A stretch of 38,244 bases of DNA from Anaerolineaceae bacterium UBA700 (GCA_002298885.1 DBMK01000280.1:1-38244), one strand, 5' to 3'; shown: positions 6,565-14,721, counted from the stretch's first letter. Numbers and translations are program-made. Notes: generated from the letters alone by a model not told the origin.

Positions 6565-8169
6565 ATGAGAGTCTCGGGCAAGGAGACGATTAAGAACATC
6601 TTGGGGCAAATCCCATTCACAGCCGAGCTTTACTGGCTCGTTCGTCAACGCGGCGGTCCGCTTCAAAGCCGGTTTTCTTTACGCGGCCTTCAAAACGAAC
6701 TGCCTGGGATTATTTCGGAGGTCAATGCCTGTAAACAAAACGGGACAGGCGGGAAAAAGATTTTTTTGTTCGCCGCGCTGCACTATTGGATCGAGCATAC
6801 GGCATTATTGGGTCTGACCCTGGCTGCCCAAGGGCACCGGGTAACACTCGGTTACCTGCCCTATTCCGAATGGAACAAGCCGATCAATCGCTTCGACCTG
6901 CGCAGGCAAAACTCGTACGCTCGCAAGGTGCTTTCGCCTGCCGAATCGCTGATGCAGTTGATGCCGTTCATGAATTTACACGTGCCGTATTCGAAATTGA
7001 GCGATGAAATGATGGCGTTGGTGCGCCAGGTGAGCACGTATGACTCCCAGTACACGCTCCAGGTGGAGGAGACGGACGAAAACAGCGATATTTACCGCAT
7101 GCGTTATGAGCGCAACCTTGAGGCGGCGCGGGCGGCCCAATGGTACTTCCAAAACGAGCGCCCGGACGTGGTCATCATTCCAAACGGCACAATAAATGAG
7201 CCGGGTATCGTGTACCGTGTGGCCAAGCACATGCGCATCCCGACCGTAACCTACGAGTTCGGCGACCAGCGCCAGCGCATCTGGGTGGCACAGGATTCGG
7301 AAGTAATGCGCCAGGAGACCGAGGGGATGTGGAAGGTGCGCCAATCGCGCCCTCTCAGCGAAGCCCAGATGGAGCGCCTGCAAAACCTGTTCCAGGCCCG
7401 CCAGCGCGGCGCGCTGTGGGAGAATTTTGCCCGCCTGTGGCAGGGGGTGCCGGCATCCGGCGGCGAGCAGGCACGCAAACTGCTCGGGCTGGATTCACGC
7501 CCGGTGGTGCTGCTGGCGACCAACGTGTTGGGCGACAGCCTTACATTGGGACGCCAGGTATTCAGCAAGAGCATGGCGGAGTGGATTTCGCGCACCGTGC
7601 AGTATTTTGCCGGGCGGCCCGACGTTCAGTTGGTAATCCGGGTGCATCCTGGCGAGGTGTTGGTGCACGGCACTTCGATGGTGGATATTGTCCACCAGGT
7701 GCTGCACCGCCTGCCGGAGCACATCCGACTGATCGGCCCGAAGGACAAAGTCAATACGTACGACCTGATCGAGGTCGCTGACCTGGGTCTGGTATACACG
7801 ACGACGGTCGGCATGGAAATGGCAATGAACGGCGTCCCGGTGATTGTCTCGGGACAGACTCACTACCGCGGGCGCGGGTTCACCCACGACCCCGATTCTT
7901 GGGTGACTTATTTCAAGCTGCTTGGCCAGATCCTGGATAACCCGGCGGCCTTCCGCATGAACCATGCCCAGGTAGAGCGCGCCATCCAGTATGTCTACGG
8001 CTTCTTCTTCGATTTTCCCCGCCCGTTCCCGTGGCACCTGGTGCGGATGTGGGAGGATTACAAGGCCAGGCCGTTGAGCTCAGTGTTCAGCCCGGAAGGC
8101 AAGGAACATTGGTCTGACACGTTCCATTACCTGATCGGCGATACGATCGATTGGAGCAAGATCATTTAG
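6565..8169 (+). CDS. Capsule-synthesis-type glycosyltransferase (KpsS/KpsC-like GT-B)
   Basis: A soluble 534-residue protein with two Rossmann-like halves. The C-terminal half shows the capsule polysaccharide synthesis pattern: LVIRVHPGE, then DLGLVYTTTVGMEMAMNGVP and the HYRGRGFTHDPDSW segment. In KpsS/KpsC relatives this region binds CMP-Kdo, but substrate cannot be read from sequence. The frame is open upstream into wzt. The ATG at 6565, 2 nt after the wzt stop, starts at a sensible place. A distant paralogue is encoded at 26804. Followed by a hairpin at 8177-8204. Confidence 0.75.
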   Translation: MRVSGKETIKNILGQIPFTAELYWLVRQRGGPLQSRFSLRGLQNELPGIISEVNACKQNGTGGKKIFLFAALHYWIEHTALLGLTLAAQGHRVTLGYLPYSEWNKPINRFDLRRQNSYARKVLSPAESLMQLMPFMNLHVPYSKLSDEMMALVRQVSTYDSQYTLQVEETDENSDIYRMRYERNLEAARAAQWYFQNERPDVVIIPNGTINEPGIVYRVAKHMRIPTVTYEFGDQRQRIWVAQDSEVMRQETEGMWKVRQSRPLSEAQMERLQNLFQARQRGALWENFARLWQGVPASGGEQARKLLGLDSRPVVLLATNVLGDSLTLGRQVFSKSMAEWISRTVQYFAGRPDVQLVIRVHPGEVLVHGTSMVDIVHQVLHRLPEHIRLIGPKDKVNTYDLIEVADLGLVYTTTVGMEMAMNGVPVIVSGQTHYRGRGFTHDPDSWVTYFKLLGQILDNPAAFRMNHAQVERAIQYVYGFFFDFPRPFPWHLVRMWEDYKARPLSSVFSPEGKEHWSDTFHYLIGDTIDWSKII

Positions 8170-8176
8170 GAGCCTG

Positions 8177-8204
8177 AGGAACACCTGATCCAACAGGTGT
8201 TCCT
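8177..8204 (+). other. Intercistronic hairpin (11-bp perfect stem)
   Basis: AGGAACACCTG and CAGGTGTTCCT pair over a 6-nt loop (ATCCAA), 8 nt after the stop of the preceding gene. The bases after it are TCTCTTAAGG, not a clean T-run. It may be a weak or Rho-assisted terminator or an mRNA-stabilising element that sets a ratio between exporter and downstream genes. Confidence 0.5.
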
Positions 8205-8227
8205 TCTCTTAAGGTCTCACATTACTT

Positions 8228-9091
8228 ATGGATAAGGACATCAAGCAGGAAGTCAGGCAGTTTTACGACCGCGTGGGCTGGCAAAAGGTCGCTTCGGGCG
8301 TTTACCAGAATGCCCGTTACGAAGACCTGCGCCCGGTCGCCGCCGAGTATATCCACCGCTGCCATCTGCGCGTCAACCGGCACCTGAAACAAGGCGGCCG
8401 TTTCCTGCTGGATGCCGGGTCTGGGCCGATCCAATACCCCGAATACCTGACTTTTTCGGAAACGTACCAGAAGCGCGTCTGCCTGGATATCTCGATCGTG
8501 GCGCTCAAGGAAGCACGCCAGCGCATCGGCGAGCGGGGTCTGTTCGTCGTCGCCGACGTGGCCAACCTGCCTTTCAAAGCCCAGGTATTCGACGGGATTG
8601 TTTCGCTGCACACCCTGCACCACCTGCCTCAGGAGGACCAGGTTAAAGCCTACGGCGATCTCTACCGGGTGCTCGCCCCCGAGCGCTCGATGGTCATTGT
8701 GAACGGCTGGACGGATTCGCCGTTGATGAACCGCACCGGATGGCTGGTGCGCTTTGCCGACCGGGTGCGTTGGCGGCTCGAAAAACCCCGGCGCGAGCTG
8801 CTTCTCGAAAAGAAGGACGATGAGAACGACGCTGAAAAGAAAGCCGCCGAGCCAAAAGGCACCTTTATCCAGAAGCAGAACGCGGCCTGGCTGCGAGCGC
8901 AGCTCGATGGAAAAATGGAGTACAAGATCCTGGTCTGGAGGAGCGTGAATATGCATTTCCTGCGCGCCCTGATCCATCCCAAACTCGGCGGCAGGCTGTG
9001 GCTGCGCCTGCTGTTCTGGCTCGAAGAGCGCTTCCCGCGCTATTTTGGCGAAAATGGGCAGTATCCGTTGGTGGTGATTTACAAGGGTTGA
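8228..9091 (+). CDS. Class I SAM-dependent methyltransferase
   Basis: A 287-residue Rossmann methyltransferase. Motif I is LLDAGSGP (60-67), the acidic end of strand 2 is CLDIS (85-89), and ADVANLPF (109-116) followed by FDGIVSLHTLHHLP (121-134) is the Methyltransf_11-type motif. Residues about 175-215 are a charged insertion rich in Lys and Glu. The substrate is unknown. Position beside Wzt suggests methylation of a sugar in the exported glycan, possibly a chain-end cap, but a lipid or other substrate cannot be excluded. Confidence 0.85.
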   Translation: MDKDIKQEVRQFYDRVGWQKVASGVYQNARYEDLRPVAAEYIHRCHLRVNRHLKQGGRFLLDAGSGPIQYPEYLTFSETYQKRVCLDISIVALKEARQRIGERGLFVVADVANLPFKAQVFDGIVSLHTLHHLPQEDQVKAYGDLYRVLAPERSMVIVNGWTDSPLMNRTGWLVRFADRVRWRLEKPRRELLLEKKDDENDAEKKAAEPKGTFIQKQNAAWLRAQLDGKMEYKILVWRSVNMHFLRALIHPKLGGRLWLRLLFWLEERFPRYFGENGQYPLVVIYKG

Positions 9092-9099
9092 GGAAGAAG

Positions 9100-9137
9100 G
9101 ACCACAGACAACAGACCACGGGTAACAGACGACAGAC
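9100..9137. repeat. GTCTGTCGTC/ACCCGTGGT word repeat, second location
   Basis: Reads as the reverse complement of the tract at 3771-3822. The stretch ACCCGTGGTYTGTYGTC is shared with two differences in 17 bases. It lies between the methyltransferase and GNAT genes. Confidence 0.6.
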
Positions 9138-9145
9138 GATTGGAT

Positions 9146-9170
9146 ACTGTAAACTGTAAACTGTGAACTT
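9146..9170. repeat. ACTGTAAACTGTAAACTGTGAACTT tandem heptamer
   Basis: Three to four consecutive copies of a 7-nt unit (CTGTAAA, last copy CTGTGAA) end 6 nt before the GNAT start codon, which has no recognisable Shine-Dalgarno. Together with the tract at 9100-9137 it fills the whole 85-nt gap. Confidence 0.6.
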
Positions 9171-9176
9171 AAAACT

Positions 9177-9737
9177 ATGGACTTGAGCATTTTTCCTCTT
9201 ACAACCGAGCGTTGGGCTGACCTGGAAACACTGTTCGGGCCGCATGGGGCGTTCGGCAACTGCTGGTGCATGTGGTTCCGCCAGACCAATAAGGAGTGGA
9301 ACTCCAGCAGCGGCGCAGAGCGGAAAGAGGCGCTGGCGGAGTTAACGGATTCAGGCAATCCGCCCGGCCTGCTTGCCTACGATGGCGAGAAGCCGGTTGG
9401 CTGGATCAGCCTGGGGCCGCGGCCCGATTTTCCCCGTCTGGTGCATTCTCGGGTCGCCAGGGCGATCGATGACCGCCCGGTATGGTCAGTTGTATGCTTC
9501 TTCGTCCAAAAAGAGTACCGCCGCCAGGGTGTGACGGTTGCATTGTTGAAGGCAGGGATTGAATACGCACGCCAGCAGGGAGCCAGGATCATTGAAGGTT
9601 ATCCGGTCGAGCCAATCGAGCAAAAACCTGATCCCTGGGTGTTCGTGGGGCTGGCGGCCGCGTTTCGGAAGGTCGGGTTCGTTGAAGTGGCCCGCCACAA
9701 AGAGAGCCGGCCTATCATGCGCTTTTACCTGGAGTAA
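9177..9737 (+). CDS. GNAT-family N-acetyltransferase
   Basis: A 186-residue acetyl-CoA-dependent acetyltransferase. It shows the GNCWCMWFR motif near residues 27-35, PVGWISLGPRPDFPRL (73-88), VVCFFVQKEYRRQGV (105-119, the acetyl-CoA pyrophosphate loop RRQGV), and EGYPVE further on. This subgroup is widespread and of unknown substrate. It does not look like PseH, the acetyltransferase of pseudaminate synthesis. The flanking word repeats suggest it may be a passenger inserted between glycan genes. It ends 2 nt before the dehydratase start. Confidence 0.85.
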   Translation: MDLSIFPLTTERWADLETLFGPHGAFGNCWCMWFRQTNKEWNSSSGAERKEALAELTDSGNPPGLLAYDGEKPVGWISLGPRPDFPRLVHSRVARAIDDRPVWSVVCFFVQKEYRRQGVTVALLKAGIEYARQQGARIIEGYPVEPIEQKPDPWVFVGLAAAFRKVGFVEVARHKESRPIMRFYLE

Positions 9738-9739
9738 CC

Positions 9740-10747
9740 ATGGATTGGAACGATAAAGTTGTACTGGTGACCGGGGGGACCGGTTCATTTGGCAAGAAAT
9801 TCATTAAAACCATGCTGGCGGAGTACCGCCCGGCAAAGATCATTGTCTACAGCCGGGATGAGCTCAAACAGCATGAGATGCGCACCAGCGGGTTCGACGA
9901 CCCGACTCTGCGCTATTTCATCGGCGACGTGCGCGATCTGCCCCGCTTGCACCGCGCCTTCCACGGCGTGGATATCGTTGTGCACGCTGCGGCGTTGAAG
10001 CAGGTGCCGGCCTGCGAATATAACCCGATGGAAGCCATCAAAACGAACATCCTGGGCAGCAGCAACGTCATCGATGCCGCCCTGGACGCAGGAGTGGCCA
10101 AAGTGCTGGCATTGAGCACGGATAAGGCCGTTAACCCGGTCAACCTGTACGGTGCGACCAAGCTGTCCGCCGAAAAGCTGATGGTGCAGTCCAATTATTA
10201 CGCCGGCGGGACCTCGACCCGTTTTAGCTGCGTACGCTACGGCAACGTGGTCGGCAGCCGGGGCAGCGTGGTGCCGCTGTTCATCAAGCAGCGCCAGAAC
10301 GGCAAAGTTACCCTCACCGACGACCGCATGACTCGCTTCTGGATTTCGCTGGACCAGGGCGTTCACTTCGTGATCCGCTGTATCGAGCAAATGCACGGCG
10401 GAGAGGTCTTCGTGCCGAAAATTCCGAGCATGAAGATGATCGACCTGGCCAGGGCGGTTGCGCCGGATGCCGAGGTCGATATTATCGGCATCCGCCCGGG
10501 CGAAAAATTGCACGAAGTGCTGATCTCGGAAGATGAAGCCCGCACAACCGTCGAGGTGGAGGACATGTTTATCATCCAACCCGCCGAATCGCTTTGGTTC
10601 GGGCGGGAATGGGAGAAATCCGGGCGCTTGTTGGAGGATGGATTCCGCTACGCCAGCAACACCAACCCGCAGTGGCTCACACTCGACCAGCTTCGCCAGA
10701 TGGTGGCGCCATTTGAAAATTCGACCGAAGGGGGGCTCGGGGAATAA
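9740..10747 (+). CDS. pseB: UDP-GlcNAc 4,6-dehydratase (inverting), PseB/FlaA1-like
   Basis: Short-chain dehydrogenase-type enzyme, 335 residues. Family members convert UDP-GlcNAc to UDP-2-acetamido-2,6-dideoxy-beta-L-arabino-hexos-4-ulose. The nucleotide loop TGGTGSFG is at 11-18. The catalytic set is D128 and K129 in LSTDKAVNP plus Y137xxxK141 in YGATK, the inverting-dehydratase arrangement. RYGNVVGSRGSVVPLF and IRPGEKLHEVLIS are further landmarks. The stop overlaps the next start by 1 nt (TAATG), so the 4-keto product is probably passed to the downstream reductase. The related WbjB/CapE enzymes of the FucNAc pathway are the main alternative. Confidence 0.92.
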   Translation: MDWNDKVVLVTGGTGSFGKKFIKTMLAEYRPAKIIVYSRDELKQHEMRTSGFDDPTLRYFIGDVRDLPRLHRAFHGVDIVVHAAALKQVPACEYNPMEAIKTNILGSSNVIDAALDAGVAKVLALSTDKAVNPVNLYGATKLSAEKLMVQSNYYAGGTSTRFSCVRYGNVVGSRGSVVPLFIKQRQNGKVTLTDDRMTRFWISLDQGVHFVIRCIEQMHGGEVFVPKIPSMKMIDLARAVAPDAEVDIIGIRPGEKLHEVLISEDEARTTVEVEDMFIIQPAESLWFGREWEKSGRLLEDGFRYASNTNPQWLTLDQLRQMVAPFENSTEGGLGE

Positions 10748-11664
10748 TGCGCATTCTGGTGACCGGCGCCAGCGGGTTGTTGGGCCTCAATTTTGCCCTC
10801 CAGTATTGCGGGCAGCATACGGTGGTTGGCCTGTTCAACGATCACAGCCTTGCGAACGTTCCGTTTGAGGCCTGCCGGGTGGACCTGACCCAAAAAGGAG
10901 CAGCGGAAAAGGCGATCCGAGATGCCAAGCCGGAGCTGATCCTACACTGCGCCGCGGTTGCCAACCTGGATGCCTGCGAGAAGAATCCCGGCCTTGCCGA
11001 GCGGTTGAACGCCGAAGTTCCGGGCGAGTTTGCTTTGGCCGCCAGGCGCTTGGGCATCCGTATGATCCATATTTCTACTGACGCAGTCTTCGATGGACTG
11101 CGGGGAAAATACAGCGAGCAGAGCGCCCCCAACCCGATCAATGTATATGCCAGCAGCAAGCTGGCAGGGGAGCGGGCGGTTGCCGAAGCCAACCCGGAAG
11201 CTATTATCGCCCGGGTAAATTTTTACGGCTGGAGCCTGGGCGGCACACGCAGCCTGGCCGAGTTCTTTTTTAACAACCTGCGCGCCGGCAAGCGCACGAA
11301 TGGCTTTACGGACGTCTGGTTTTGCCCGCTCGAAGTGACTATGCTGGGGAAGGTGCTGATGAAGATGGCTGCCAAGGGGCTGAGCGGGCTGTATCATACC
11401 GTCAGCCGCGAATGCTTGAGCAAATACGATTTTGGCTGCCGCCTGGCCCGCCAGTTTGGGTTAGACCAGGACCTGGTAATCCCGGTATCCTGGCTGGAAG
11501 GGAATCTGACTGCACCGCGCTCGCCAAACCTGAGTCTGCGCACGGACAAGTTGGAAAAAGCGCTTGGAGAAGCGCTCCCCGACCAGGCTGAAGGCTTGAA
11601 ACAATATTACGCCAGCTACCGCGAAGGTTATTCCGAAAGGATCCGAAAAATGGGGCGGTCGTAA
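10747..11664 (+). CDS. RmlD-like NAD(P)-dependent 4-keto-sugar reductase
   Basis: Extended SDR of 305 residues. The loop TGASGLLG is at 6-13, STDAVFDG (110-117) is the RmlD-type Ser/Thr catalytic region, and Y134xxxK138 sits in VYASSKLAGE. APRSPNLSLRTDKL near the end is the RmlD substrate-side signature. It should reduce a 4-keto nucleotide sugar. Coupled to the PseB-like gene, the likely substrate is the UDP-4-keto-6-deoxy-HexNAc, giving a 4-hydroxy sugar rather than the 4-amino sugar of pseudaminate synthesis. Rhamnose-type synthesis is less likely, as no RmlA, RmlB or RmlC is present. Confidence 0.85.
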   Translation: MRILVTGASGLLGLNFALQYCGQHTVVGLFNDHSLANVPFEACRVDLTQKGAAEKAIRDAKPELILHCAAVANLDACEKNPGLAERLNAEVPGEFALAARRLGIRMIHISTDAVFDGLRGKYSEQSAPNPINVYASSKLAGERAVAEANPEAIIARVNFYGWSLGGTRSLAEFFFNNLRAGKRTNGFTDVWFCPLEVTMLGKVLMKMAAKGLSGLYHTVSRECLSKYDFGCRLARQFGLDQDLVIPVSWLEGNLTAPRSPNLSLRTDKLEKALGEALPDQAEGLKQYYASYREGYSERIRKMGRS

Positions 11665-11698
11665 AGCAATTTTCTCACTTTCCCGGTGACCCCATCTC

Positions 11699-11740
11699 GC
11701 TACTAATCTCGAATCACGATTCACGCTTCACGATTTTTTT
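11699..11740. repeat. CTACTAATCTC/ACGATTCACG word tract
   Basis: CTACTAATCTCG is followed by GAATCACGATTCACGCTTCACGA, which contains three ATTCACG/CTTCACG-like units, and by a run of T. It fills most of the 91-nt gap before the synthase gene. The style matches the other gap tracts in this window. Confidence 0.5.
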
Positions 11741-11755
11741 TCCACAGGAGGACCC

Positions 11756-12823
11756 ATGGATATTCAAATTGGCAAGCACACAATCGGCTTGAACCATCCG
11801 ACCTATTTCATCGCCGATATTTCCGCCAACCACGACGGCAGCCTCGAACGGGCCAAACTGTTGATCCGGTTGGCTAAAGAAGCCGGGGCGGATGCCGCCA
11901 AGTTCCAGAACTTCCGGGCCCCCAAGATCGTCTCCGATTATGGCTTCAAATCCCTGGGCGGGCAGCAGTCGCACCAGGCTGCGTGGAAAAAATCGGTGTT
12001 CGAGGTTTACCAGGGCGCATCCATCCCATTCGAATGGACGCCGGTGTTGAAAGAGGAATGCGATCGGGTCGGCATTGATTATTTTTCTTCGCCCTACGAT
12101 TTTGATGCCACCGACATGCTCGATCCTTATGTCCCGGCATTCAAAATCGGTTCGGGCGAAATCACCTGGCCCGAGGCCCTTGAGAGCATGGCCCGCAAAG
12201 GCAAGCCGGTCATCCTGGCGACGGGCGCCTCCGACATCGGCGACGTGCAGCGGGCTGTTCACGCCATATTGAAGGTGAACCCACAGTTGATCCTGCTGCA
12301 ATGCAACACCAACTATACCGGCAGCCTGGAAAACCTGAAATACATTAATCTGCGCGTCCTCGAAACCTATAAAGCAATGTTCCCCGACCTGACCTTGGGC
12401 CTTTCGGACCACACGCCGGGACATGCCACCGTGCTAGGCGCAGTGGCACTGGGAGGCCGCATGATCGAGAAGCACTTTACCGATGATGCCACCCGGGAGG
12501 GCCCTGACCACCCGTTCTCGATGACGCCGCAGAGCTGGGTGGACATGGTCGAAAATACGCGCCGCCTGGAAGCCGCCCTGGGCTCTGCGGATAAGGTAGT
12601 AGAGGAGAACGAAAAGCAGACGGTCGTCCTGCAGCGGCGCTGCCTGCGCGCCGCCCGCGACATCAAAGCCGGCGAGTGCTTCAGCCGTGAAATGATCGAC
12701 GTGCTTCGCCCTGCCCCTGCGCACGCCATCTTGCCGTTCGACCTCGATAAAGTGATCGGCAGGACGGCCCGGCAAAATATCCCTGCTGGCAAAGAGCTGA
12801 CCTGGTTCTTGCTGGAAGAATAA
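11756..12823 (+). CDS. Nonulosonic acid synthase with SAF domain (NeuB/PseI family)
   Basis: PEP-dependent aldolase-type synthase that condenses a six-carbon N-acyl sugar with PEP to a nine-carbon nonulosonic acid. It has 355 residues: a TIM barrel at about 15-280 (YFIADISANHDGSLERA at 17-33, KFQNF, SSPYDFDATDMLD, IGSGEITWPEALE, LSDHTPGHA, MIEKHFTDD) and a C-terminal SAF/antifreeze-like domain at about 290-355 (CLRAARDIKAGECFSREM ... NIPAGKELT). The ISANHxGSLE opening and the IPFEWTP segment favour the PseI branch over NeuB proper. A strong AGGAGG ribosome site lies 4 nt before the ATG. Confidence 0.92.
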   Translation: MDIQIGKHTIGLNHPTYFIADISANHDGSLERAKLLIRLAKEAGADAAKFQNFRAPKIVSDYGFKSLGGQQSHQAAWKKSVFEVYQGASIPFEWTPVLKEECDRVGIDYFSSPYDFDATDMLDPYVPAFKIGSGEITWPEALESMARKGKPVILATGASDIGDVQRAVHAILKVNPQLILLQCNTNYTGSLENLKYINLRVLETYKAMFPDLTLGLSDHTPGHATVLGAVALGGRMIEKHFTDDATREGPDHPFSMTPQSWVDMVENTRRLEAALGSADKVVEENEKQTVVLQRRCLRAARDIKAGECFSREMIDVLRPAPAHAILPFDLDKVIGRTARQNIPAGKELTWFLLEE

Positions 12824-13932
12824 TGCGCCTCCTGTATTTCACGCGCGATTATACCCCGCACGATTTCCGCTTTCTGTCCTCTTTGGCGAGGACGGAGCAC
12901 GAGGTGTATTCACTGCGTCTCGAGCGGCGCGGGCAACAGATCGAAGACCGTCCGCTGCCCCCGGAGGTCCGCCAGGTATTGTGGAAAGGCGGCCGAACCC
13001 CCTTTCGCTGGCAGGATTTCCCTGCCCTAAGGGTTGATTTCAAACGCGTTGTGCGCCAGGTGCAGCCCGACGTGATTCACGCCGGCCCGGTGCCGAATGT
13101 GGCCTTCCTGGCGGCGGCGGGCGGGGTCCGCCCACTGGTGAGTATGTCCTGGGGATCGGACTTGCTGCGCGATATCGACCAGGACCGCTGGCAGATGTGG
13201 TGCGCTCGCTATGCCTTGCGTCACACTTCCGTTTTTACCGGCGACTGCCAGGCGGTTAAGGAAAAAGCAGTAAGGCTGGGTTTTCCGGAAAAGCGAGTGG
13301 TGTTGTTCCCGTGGGGAGTCGATTTGGAGCATTTTAAACCGGCAGATGAGGATCATTTTCGCCGGCGCCGTGGGTGGGAAGATGCCTTCGTGCTGCTCTC
13401 CCTGCGTTCCTGGGAGCCGATCTACGGCGTGGACTGCATTGTACGCGCCTTTGCCCAGGCCGCTGCCCAGGCGCCGGAACTGCGCCTGGTGCTCCTCGGC
13501 GGCGGGTCTCAGGCCGGGCTGGTGCACAAAATCATCCACGAACACGGCCTGGAGGAGCGGGTCTTTCTGGGCGGGCAAGTGAAAAACACTGACCTGCCCA
13601 CTTATTACCAAGCAGCCGACCTGTACCTGAGCGCCTCGCACAGCGATGGCTCTTCGGTCTCGCTCATGGAGGCGCTGGCCTGCGGATTACCGGTGCTGGT
13701 TTCGGATATCCCCGGAAATAAGGAATGGATCACACCGGGCCAGGAGGGCTGGCTGTTTCCGGATGGCGACTCGGAGGCCCTCGCACAAGGCATCCTGAAT
13801 TCCTTTCGAGAACGCCAAAGCCTTTCCGAAATGGGCGTGGCAGCTCGCCGCCTGGCGGAGCGGCGTGCCGATTGGTCCAAGAATTTTCTGCGGCTGCTGG
13901 AAGCTTATGAAATGGCCACAGGTGTAAATTGA
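12823..13932 (+). CDS. Glycosyltransferase family 4 (GT-B)
   Basis: Retaining GT-B enzyme of 369 residues. The C-terminal half has the GT4 donor-site layout: LLSLRSWEPIYGVDCIVRAF, LVLLGGGSQ, VFLGGQVKNTDLPTYYQAADLYL, and the EX7E region SVSLMEALACGLPVLVSDI followed by GNKEWI. SMSWGSDLL and KRVVLFPWGVDLEHFKP are GT4 landmarks in the first half. It overlaps the synthase by 1 nt and the cytidylyltransferase by 4 nt, so the three are translationally coupled. Donor and acceptor are unknown. Confidence 0.9.
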   Translation: MRLLYFTRDYTPHDFRFLSSLARTEHEVYSLRLERRGQQIEDRPLPPEVRQVLWKGGRTPFRWQDFPALRVDFKRVVRQVQPDVIHAGPVPNVAFLAAAGGVRPLVSMSWGSDLLRDIDQDRWQMWCARYALRHTSVFTGDCQAVKEKAVRLGFPEKRVVLFPWGVDLEHFKPADEDHFRRRRGWEDAFVLLSLRSWEPIYGVDCIVRAFAQAAAQAPELRLVLLGGGSQAGLVHKIIHEHGLEERVFLGGQVKNTDLPTYYQAADLYLSASHSDGSSVSLMEALACGLPVLVSDIPGNKEWITPGQEGWLFPDGDSEALAQGILNSFRERQSLSEMGVAARRLAERRADWSKNFLRLLEAYEMATGVN

Positions 13933-14696
13933 CGAACCGGACGGTCGCAATCATCCAGGGGCGCATGAGCTCGAGCCGGCTGCCAGGCAAGATATTAATG
14001 GATATTGCCGGTGAGCCGATGCTGATGCGCGTGGTCGAGCGGACGCGCAAGGCCAGGACGGTCGACCAGGTGGTTTTCGCAACCACCACGGATTCGTCCG
14101 ACGATCCGGTAGACGCGTTTTGCCGGGAACGCGCCATCCCCTGCTTCCGCGGCAGTCTGCCGGACGTGCTCGACCGGTTCTACCAGGCGGCCTTAAAATT
14201 CGAGGCGGAAACGGTCGTGCGCCTGACTGCAGACTGCCCACTGCTCGACCCGGGCGTTGTCGACGAGACGGTCGAGCTCTTCCGGCGCGCGGGCGCCGAT
14301 TTTGCCGCCAACCGCCTGCCGCCGCCTTTCAAGCGAACGTATCCGATCGGGCTGGACTGCGAGGTTTGCTCCTTCAGCGCCCTGGAGCGCGCCTGGCGGG
14401 AAGCTGCGGCTCCCCACGATCGCGAGCACGTCATGCCCTACCTTTACGAGGTGGAGGGCCGCTTCAAGGTGGCGGTGCTAAATACCCCCGTGGATTACGG
14501 CAGCCTGCGCTGGACGGTGGATACAGCGCCCGACCTGGAGCTGGTGCGCCAGGTCTACGCCCGGCTGGCAGCCAAGCCGGATTTTAATTGGCTGGACGTC
14601 CTGGCCGTTTTCGAGCGTGAGCCGACGCTGGCAAAGATCAATTCAGCGGTCGAACATAAGACGATGTTTGATTACGACCAGCGCTTCAATCATTAA
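13929..14696 (+). CDS. SpsF/NeuA-type cytidylyltransferase
   Basis: GT-A-like nucleotidyltransferase of 255 residues. The signature IIQGRMSSSRLPGK (8-21) is the SpsF-type form of the NeuA PARGGSKxIxxKN loop, and LTADCPLLDP (99-108) holds the metal-binding Asp. RWTVDTAPDLELVRQVY near residue 195-215 is also typical. SpsF relatives activate sugars as CMP or other NDP derivatives. In this position it probably makes the CMP-form of the product of the synthase at 11756. The start is TTG, inside TTGA, overlapping the GT4 stop by 4 nt. Later ATGs would destroy the signature loop. Confidence 0.85.
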   Translation: MTNRTVAIIQGRMSSSRLPGKILMDIAGEPMLMRVVERTRKARTVDQVVFATTTDSSDDPVDAFCRERAIPCFRGSLPDVLDRFYQAALKFEAETVVRLTADCPLLDPGVVDETVELFRRAGADFAANRLPPPFKRTYPIGLDCEVCSFSALERAWREAAAPHDREHVMPYLYEVEGRFKVAVLNTPVDYGSLRWTVDTAPDLELVRQVYARLAAKPDFNWLDVLAVFEREPTLAKINSAVEHKTMFDYDQRFNH

Positions 14697-14721
14697 AACT
14701 GATATTCAAAAAGGAATGGGT

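Noticed and set aside
8222..9358. Minus-strand open frame of 378 codons across methyltransferase and GNAT genes
   Set aside because: Antisense to recognisable enzymes and running through the word-repeat gap; no domain seen.
11665..11755. Run of T at about 11733-11741 as an intrinsic terminator
   Set aside because: The only symmetry before it is a short GAATC-GATTC pair with a 2-nt loop, too weak to form a terminator stem.
9177..14696. Standard pseudaminic acid pathway with the GNAT as PseH
   Set aside because: No PseC aminotransferase or PseG hydrolase is present, and the GNAT carries the GNCWCMWFR subgroup motif, not a PseH pattern.
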